12,133 nucleotides of DNA, taken from contig NZ_DATGNU010000026.1 of the NCBI RefSeq assembly GCF_035306585.1, positions 1 through 12,133 on the forward strand, written 5' to 3'. Both the position numbers and the translations under genes were made by a program. Positions 9,235-12,133 of the stretch are shown one piece after another. The stretch is from Galbibacter sp035306585 (GTDB lineage: Bacteria > Bacteroidota > Bacteroidia > Flavobacteriales > Flavobacteriaceae). The notes under the pieces are model-generated. The model searched no databases. It was not told where the DNA came from and saw only the letters and a program-made list of their open reading frames with translations. Position 1 is the stretch's first letter. The number at the start of each line of letters is the position of its first letter.

Positions 9235-9273
9235 AAAATGAAAATTGAAAATGCGTATACACTTATATACGCA
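9235..9273 (-). terminator. Possible leaky attenuator upstream of rpoB
   Basis: On the minus strand a perfect 8-bp stem, TGCGTATA (9273-9266) with TATACGCA (9259-9252), closes a 6-nt loop and is followed by TTTTCAATTTTCATTTT (9251-9235). The U-run is interrupted, and the stem has five A-U pairs, so full termination is unlikely; partial read-through would fit. It ends 20 nt before the rpoB ATG. E. coli has a known attenuator in the same rplL-rpoB interval, which gives a functional precedent but no sequence homology that I can see. Confidence 0.45.
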
Positions 9274-9277
9274 AAAG

Positions 9278-9320
9278 GGTTTAGGTCTCAACCCGAACTA
9301 TCTCAGGAAGGACCTAAACC
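9278..9320 (-). promoter_or_regulatory. Two-part mRNA hairpin in the rplL-rpoB gap
   Basis: On the minus strand GGTTTAGGTC (9320-9311) pairs perfectly over 10 bp with GACCTAAACC (9287-9278). Within the 23-nt interior, CCTGA (9307-9303) can pair with TCGGG (9296-9292) around a 6-nt loop. That inner stem contains a U-G wobble in the minus-strand RNA and a C-A mismatch in the opposite strand, again favouring the operon transcript. It starts 31 nt after the rplL stop and lies 4 nt before the attenuator-like hairpin. A processing site between the ribosomal-protein and polymerase parts of the message is one possibility; in E. coli an RNase III site occupies this interval. Confidence 0.65.
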
Positions 9321-9351
9321 GTGTTTTACAGCACAGGGCTGCAAGATGGAA

Positions 9352-9729
9352 TTATTTCAATTCTACCTCAGCACCTGCTTCTTCTAGAGACGATTTAAGG
9401 CTTTCAGCCTCGTCTTTAGAAACACCTTCTTTGATAGCTTTTGGTGCGCTATCAACTATTTCTTTAGCATCTTTAAGGCCTAAACCAGTTAATTCTTTAA
9501 CTAATTTTACTACAGCCAACTTAGAAGCTCCAGCAGCTTTAAGGATAACATCAAACTCAGTTTGCTCCTCAGCAGCTTCACCTCCACCAGCAGCAGCTCC
9601 ACCAGCAACAGCTACAGCTGCAGCCGCAGGCTCGATACCATATTCTTCTTTTAATATATCAGCTAATTCGTTTACTTCTTTAACTGTCAAATTAACTAAT
9701 TGTTCTGCAAAATCTTTTAAATCTGCCAT
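9352..9729 (-). CDS. rplL: 50S ribosomal protein L7/L12
   Basis: The 125-aa stalk protein that binds L10 as dimers and recruits translation factors such as EF-Tu and EF-G to the ribosome. The three-part architecture is clear. The helical N-terminal dimerisation region is at about residues 1-32. A flexible Ala/Gly-rich hinge follows at about 34-52. The globular C-terminal domain runs from about 54 to 125, with the conserved factor-binding helix around KLAVVKLVKELTGLGLKDAK. Length and composition are typical. It follows rplJ by 53 nt, with a minimal 5-bp hairpin right after the rplJ stop, and the start (ATG at 9729) is preceded by an A-rich tract, not a Shine-Dalgarno sequence. L7/L12 is needed in several copies per ribosome, so a transcript boundary or attenuator just after it makes sense. 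Confidence 0.98.
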   Translation of the reverse strand: MADLKDFAEQLVNLTVKEVNELADILKEEYGIEPAAAAVAVAGGAAAGGGEAAEEQTEFDVILKAAGASKLAVVKLVKELTGLGLKDAKEIVDSAPKAIKEGVSKDEAESLKSSLEEAGAEVELK

Positions 9730-9782
9730 TTTCTACCGTTTTAATAAATTTTTAAAATATAATTGTTTTAAGTGCGTACTTA

Positions 9783-10304
9783 TTATGATTGCTTTTCTGA
9801 TAAAGTCTTAAGAATACCAGCCAATTTACCACCACCTGATTTAAGACCGCTAATAACGTTCTTAGCAGGAGATTGTAGTAATCCGATGATATCTCCGATA
9901 ACCTCTTCTTTAGATTTGATACTAACAAGAGCATCTAATTGGTCATCTCCAAGGAACACTGTCTCTTCGATGAAAGCACCCTTAAGAATAGGCTTATCAG
10001 ATTTCTTACGAAAGTCCTTAATTAATTTTGCAGGAGCGTTTCCAGTCTCAGAAAACATCAAGGAAGTATTTCCTTTTAGTACTGATGGAAGATCCCCAAA
10101 ATCTTTATCAGAAGCCTCCATTGCCTTCTCAAGCAATGTATTTTTAACAACTGCGAGTTTGATATTAGCCTTATAACAAGCTCTTCTTAAATTGGAAGTA
10201 GCTTGGGCATTCAAACCAGAAATATCAGCCAAATAAATAATGCCGTTATCCCCTAACTGCGCAGTCAAATCTTCTATTACCGTTAACTTTTCTTCTCTAG
10301 TCAT
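9783..10304 (-). CDS. rplJ: 50S ribosomal protein L10
   Basis: The 173-aa base of the L7/L12 stalk, which binds 23S rRNA with L11 and holds the L12 dimers. The N-terminal part contains the typical LTAQLGDNGIIYLADISGL and the basic RRACYKANIKLAVVKNTLL region (about residues 12-59) that contacts rRNA. The C-terminal region, after about residue 130, is a helix-rich segment (SAKNV-like SPAKNVISGLKSGGGKLAGI) that should form the L12-binding arm. Length is in the usual range. The ATG at 10304 gives the standard N-terminus. Only 24 nt separate it from rplA, so a long autoregulatory L10 leader, as known in other bacteria, does not fit in the gap; any such site would have to lie within rplA or elsewhere. 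Confidence 0.98.
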   Translation of the reverse strand: MTREEKLTVIEDLTAQLGDNGIIYLADISGLNAQATSNLRRACYKANIKLAVVKNTLLEKAMEASDKDFGDLPSVLKGNTSLMFSETGNAPAKLIKDFRKKSDKPILKGAFIEETVFLGDDQLDALVSIKSKEEVIGDIIGLLQSPAKNVISGLKSGGGKLAGILKTLSEKQS

Positions 10305-10328
10305 GATTATAAAAATTTACACTGCCAA

Positions 10329-11018
10329 TTAAACCGCCTTAGGATCTACCGGAATACTTGGACTCATCGTGCTGGATAAGTAGATACTCCTGATATAAAC
10401 TCCTTTTGCCGCAGTTGGCTTCAGTTTTAATATTGTTTGTAATAATTCATTGGCGTTACCTGCGATTTTATCCGCAGAGAAAGATGCCTTACCAATAGCA
10501 GCGTGAACGATACCCGTTTTATCAACTCTAAAGTCAATTTTACCAGCTTTCACCTCTTCTACAGCTTTAGCTACATCCATAGTAACTGTACCTGTTTTTG
10601 GGTTTGGCATTAAACCTCTAGGTCCTAATACACGACCTAATGGACCCAATTTACCCATTACACTTGGCATGGTGATGATCACATCAACATCCGTCCAGCC
10701 GTCTTTAATCTTTTGAAGATACTCATCTAACCCAACGTAGTCCGCACCAGCAGCTTTCGCCTCTTCTTCCTTATCTGGAGTAACCAAAGCCAATACTTTA
10801 ACATCCTTACCAGTTCCGTGTGGTAGGGTAACAACCCCTCTAACCATTTGGTTCGCTTTACGAGGGTCAACTCCTAAACGTACCGCAAGGTCGATCGATG
10901 CATCGAAATTTACGTTAGTGATCTCTTTTACTAATTCAGAAGCCTCATTAATAGAATACAATTTGCTTCTATCAATTTTAGTTGCAGCCTCTTTTTGCTT
11001 TTTTGTCAATTTTGCCAT
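10329..11018 (-). CDS. rplA: 50S ribosomal protein L1
   Basis: The 229-aa L1-stalk protein, which binds 23S rRNA and helps move deacylated tRNA out of the E site; in several bacteria it also represses translation of its own operon. The basic N-terminus (MAKLTKKQKEA) and the family signature PLGRVLGPRGLMPNPKTG (126-143) are clear. The two-domain order is kept, with domain I split around an inserted domain II (about 68-158, including DVKVLALVTP at 72-81), and the C-terminus is complete (SIYLSSTMSPSIPVDP). Length matches the family. It is 18 nt downstream of rplK and 24 nt upstream of rplJ, so the three are surely co-transcribed. No obvious copy of an L1-binding rRNA-like hairpin was recognised in the short gaps. 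Confidence 0.98.
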   Translation of the reverse strand: MAKLTKKQKEAATKIDRSKLYSINEASELVKEITNVNFDASIDLAVRLGVDPRKANQMVRGVVTLPHGTGKDVKVLALVTPDKEEEAKAAGADYVGLDEYLQKIKDGWTDVDVIITMPSVMGKLGPLGRVLGPRGLMPNPKTGTVTMDVAKAVEEVKAGKIDFRVDKTGIVHAAIGKASFSADKIAGNANELLQTILKLKPTAAKGVYIRSIYLSSTMSPSIPVDPKAV

Positions 11019-11036
11019 TTCTAGATTCTTTAAGAT

Positions 11037-11474
11037 TTAAAAGGGCCTTTCTCCTGAAACCGTTAATCCCATAGATCTTGCAGTACCTGCAACCATGCTC
11101 ATAGCTGATTCCACAGTAAATGCGTTAAGATCTTGCATTTTGTCCTCTGCGATAGCTCTTACTTGATCCCAAGTAATGCTTGCAACTTTTTTACGGTTTG
11201 GCTCTCCAGATCCTTTTTTAACCTTAGCCGCTTCCATTAGCTGAACTGCCGCTGGCGGTGTCTTAATTACAAAGTCAAATGATTTGTCCTTGTAAACGGT
11301 GATAACAACAGGTAATACCTTACCCTGTTTGTCCTGTGTACGCGAATTAAATTGCTTACAGAACTCCATGATGTTAACGCCGGCAGCACCTAGAGCGGGT
11401 CCAACCGGTGGCGATGGATTCGCTGCACCTCCCCTGACTTGTAGCTTAACTACTTTACTTACTTCTTTTGCCAT
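11037..11474 (-). CDS. rplK: 50S ribosomal protein L11
   Basis: The 145-aa protein of the GTPase-associated centre, binding 23S rRNA beside L10 and needed for the stringent response to uncharged tRNA. The proline-rich N-terminal segment PSPPVGPALG (20-29), site of thiostrepton contact in other bacteria, is intact, and the C-terminal rRNA-binding domain from about residue 75 includes KVASITWDQVRAIAEDK and GTARSMGLTVSG. Length is typical. The ATG at 11474 yields the standard MAKEV start. It is separated from nusG by 73 nt, the longest gap among the genes upstream of rplL, in which I see only weak inverted repeats and no good Bacteroidota promoter match. It is followed by rplA after 18 nt. Confidence 0.98.
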   Translation of the reverse strand: MAKEVSKVVKLQVRGGAANPSPPVGPALGAAGVNIMEFCKQFNSRTQDKQGKVLPVVITVYKDKSFDFVIKTPPAAVQLMEAAKVKKGSGEPNRKKVASITWDQVRAIAEDKMQDLNAFTVESAMSMVAGTARSMGLTVSGERPF

Positions 11475-11547
11475 TGTTTATGTTCAATTTAAAATTTGAA
11501 TCGTCCAAATTTTGGAAGCTTAGACGAATCTATATAATGTGTAACAA

Positions 11548-12099
11548 TTATATCTTTTCTACTTGCATATAGCTCAATTCCAATGGTGTCTTTCTTCCAA
11601 AGATTTTCACCATCACTTCAAGCTTACGCTTTTCTTCGTTCACCTTCTCAACTGTTCCATTGAACCCATTGAAAGGACCATCGATAACTTTTACTGTCTC
11701 TCCAAGATTATAAGGAATAGCAACATTATCCGTTTTCACAGATAATTCATCCACTTTTCCTAGCATACGGTTAACCTCAGATTTACGAAGCGGCACAGGA
11801 TCTCCTCCTTTTACTTCTCCGAGAAAACCGATAACACCGGTGATAGATTTAATAATGTGAGTCACCTCTCCACCTAAGTTGGCTTTCACCATTACATAGC
11901 CTGGGAAGTATACACGATCTTTGCTTATTTTCTTTCCATTACGAATCTGGACCACCTTTTCAGTTGGAACCAAAACCTCATCTACATAATCACCAAATCC
12001 AAGACGTGCGATATCCTGCTCTATGTAACCTTTAACCTTATTCTCCTGGCCACTTACAGCTCTTACTACATACCATTGTTTTGCCAACGTATCTGCCAT
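11548..12099 (-). CDS. nusG: Transcription termination/antitermination factor NusG
   Basis: A 183-aa elongation factor that binds the beta' clamp of RNA polymerase, suppresses or promotes pausing and termination, and can couple polymerase to the ribosome. The N-terminal NGN domain covers about residues 7-115, with KQWYVVRAVSGQE (7-19) and the family motif RVYFPGYVMVK (62-72). The C-terminal KOW domain covers about 130-183, with GETVKVIDGPFNGFNGTV (133-150). No insertion or truncation is seen. Its paralogs in Bacteroidota (RfaH-like or UpxY factors) are usually more divergent and sit next to polysaccharide genes, so the ribosomal-protein context supports true NusG. The start ATG at 12099 gives the expected distance to the WYVV motif. 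Only 34 nt lie beyond it in the window; secE is expected there by conserved gene order, but no SecE residues can be confirmed. Confidence 0.97.
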   Translation of the reverse strand: MADTLAKQWYVVRAVSGQENKVKGYIEQDIARLGFGDYVDEVLVPTEKVVQIRNGKKISKDRVYFPGYVMVKANLGGEVTHIIKSITGVIGFLGEVKGGDPVPLRKSEVNRMLGKVDELSVKTDNVAIPYNLGETVKVIDGPFNGFNGTVEKVNEEKRKLEVMVKIFGRKTPLELSYMQVEKI

Positions 12100-12133
12100 T
12101 GCAATACCCGTCTTTTAAGATTAACTAATTACT

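Noticed and set aside
9769..9782. 5-bp hairpin TAAGT/ACTTA directly after the rplJ stop
   Set aside because: The stem is short and A/T-rich with a 4-nt loop; such repeats are expected by chance in this composition and no function can be argued.
9245..9811. 188-codon open frame on the + strand, antisense to rplL and the end of rplJ
   Set aside because: Its low-complexity Ala/Pro/Ser-rich middle is the complement of the rplL hinge; no family features, and the real genes on the other strand are certain.
1012..12099. Hidden novel system, mobile element or horizontally acquired island
   Set aside because: All genes are in conserved order on one strand, full length, and of even composition; no direct repeats, integrase or transposase are visible.

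Overview
The window looks like a core, housekeeping segment of a Bacteroidota chromosome, most likely the Flavobacteriia/Flavobacteriales. Four observations point there: the sequences and lengths of RpoB (1269 aa) and RpoC (1433 aa), a DUF3467 gene directly downstream of rpoC, a moderately A+T-rich composition, and A/T-rich translation starts without recognisable Shine-Dalgarno sequences. I see no mobile element, CRISPR array, tRNA, rRNA or phage gene, and no undescribed multi-gene system.

Layout. Positions 1-46 are too short to assign to a gene. At 47-544 on the + strand lies a YfcE-type metallophosphoesterase. It converges on a small DUF3467 gene (574-888, minus), leaving a 29-nt gap with no obvious terminator. 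From 12099 down to 1012 everything is on the minus strand in the order nusG, rplK, rplA, rplJ, rplL, rpoB, rpoC. This is the classic transcription/translation cluster (the E. coli rif region). secE would be expected just beyond the right edge. A strong intrinsic terminator (948-982, minus) closes the cluster after rpoC and separates it from the DUF3467 gene, which may have its own weak promoter.

How the genes work together. NusG is a transcription elongation factor that contacts RNA polymerase and the ribosome. L11, L1, L10 and L7/L12 build the two stalks of the 50S subunit. RpoB and RpoC form the catalytic core of RNA polymerase. Co-transcription would balance ribosome and polymerase synthesis.

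The most interesting non-coding content is in two intergenic gaps. The 137-nt rplL-rpoB gap holds a two-part hairpin (9278-9320) and, 4 nt further on, a perfect 8-bp hairpin followed by a broken T-run (9235-9273), resembling a leaky attenuator. The 91-nt rpoB-rpoC gap holds a long two-part hairpin (5355-5401) starting 3 nt after the rpoB stop. In both two-part hairpins one inner pair is a G-U wobble only in the minus-strand transcript and an A-C mismatch in the opposite strand, which suggests they act as mRNA structures. I corrected two starts: rpoB begins at the ATG at 9214 and rpoC at the ATG at 5313, not at upstream TTG codons.
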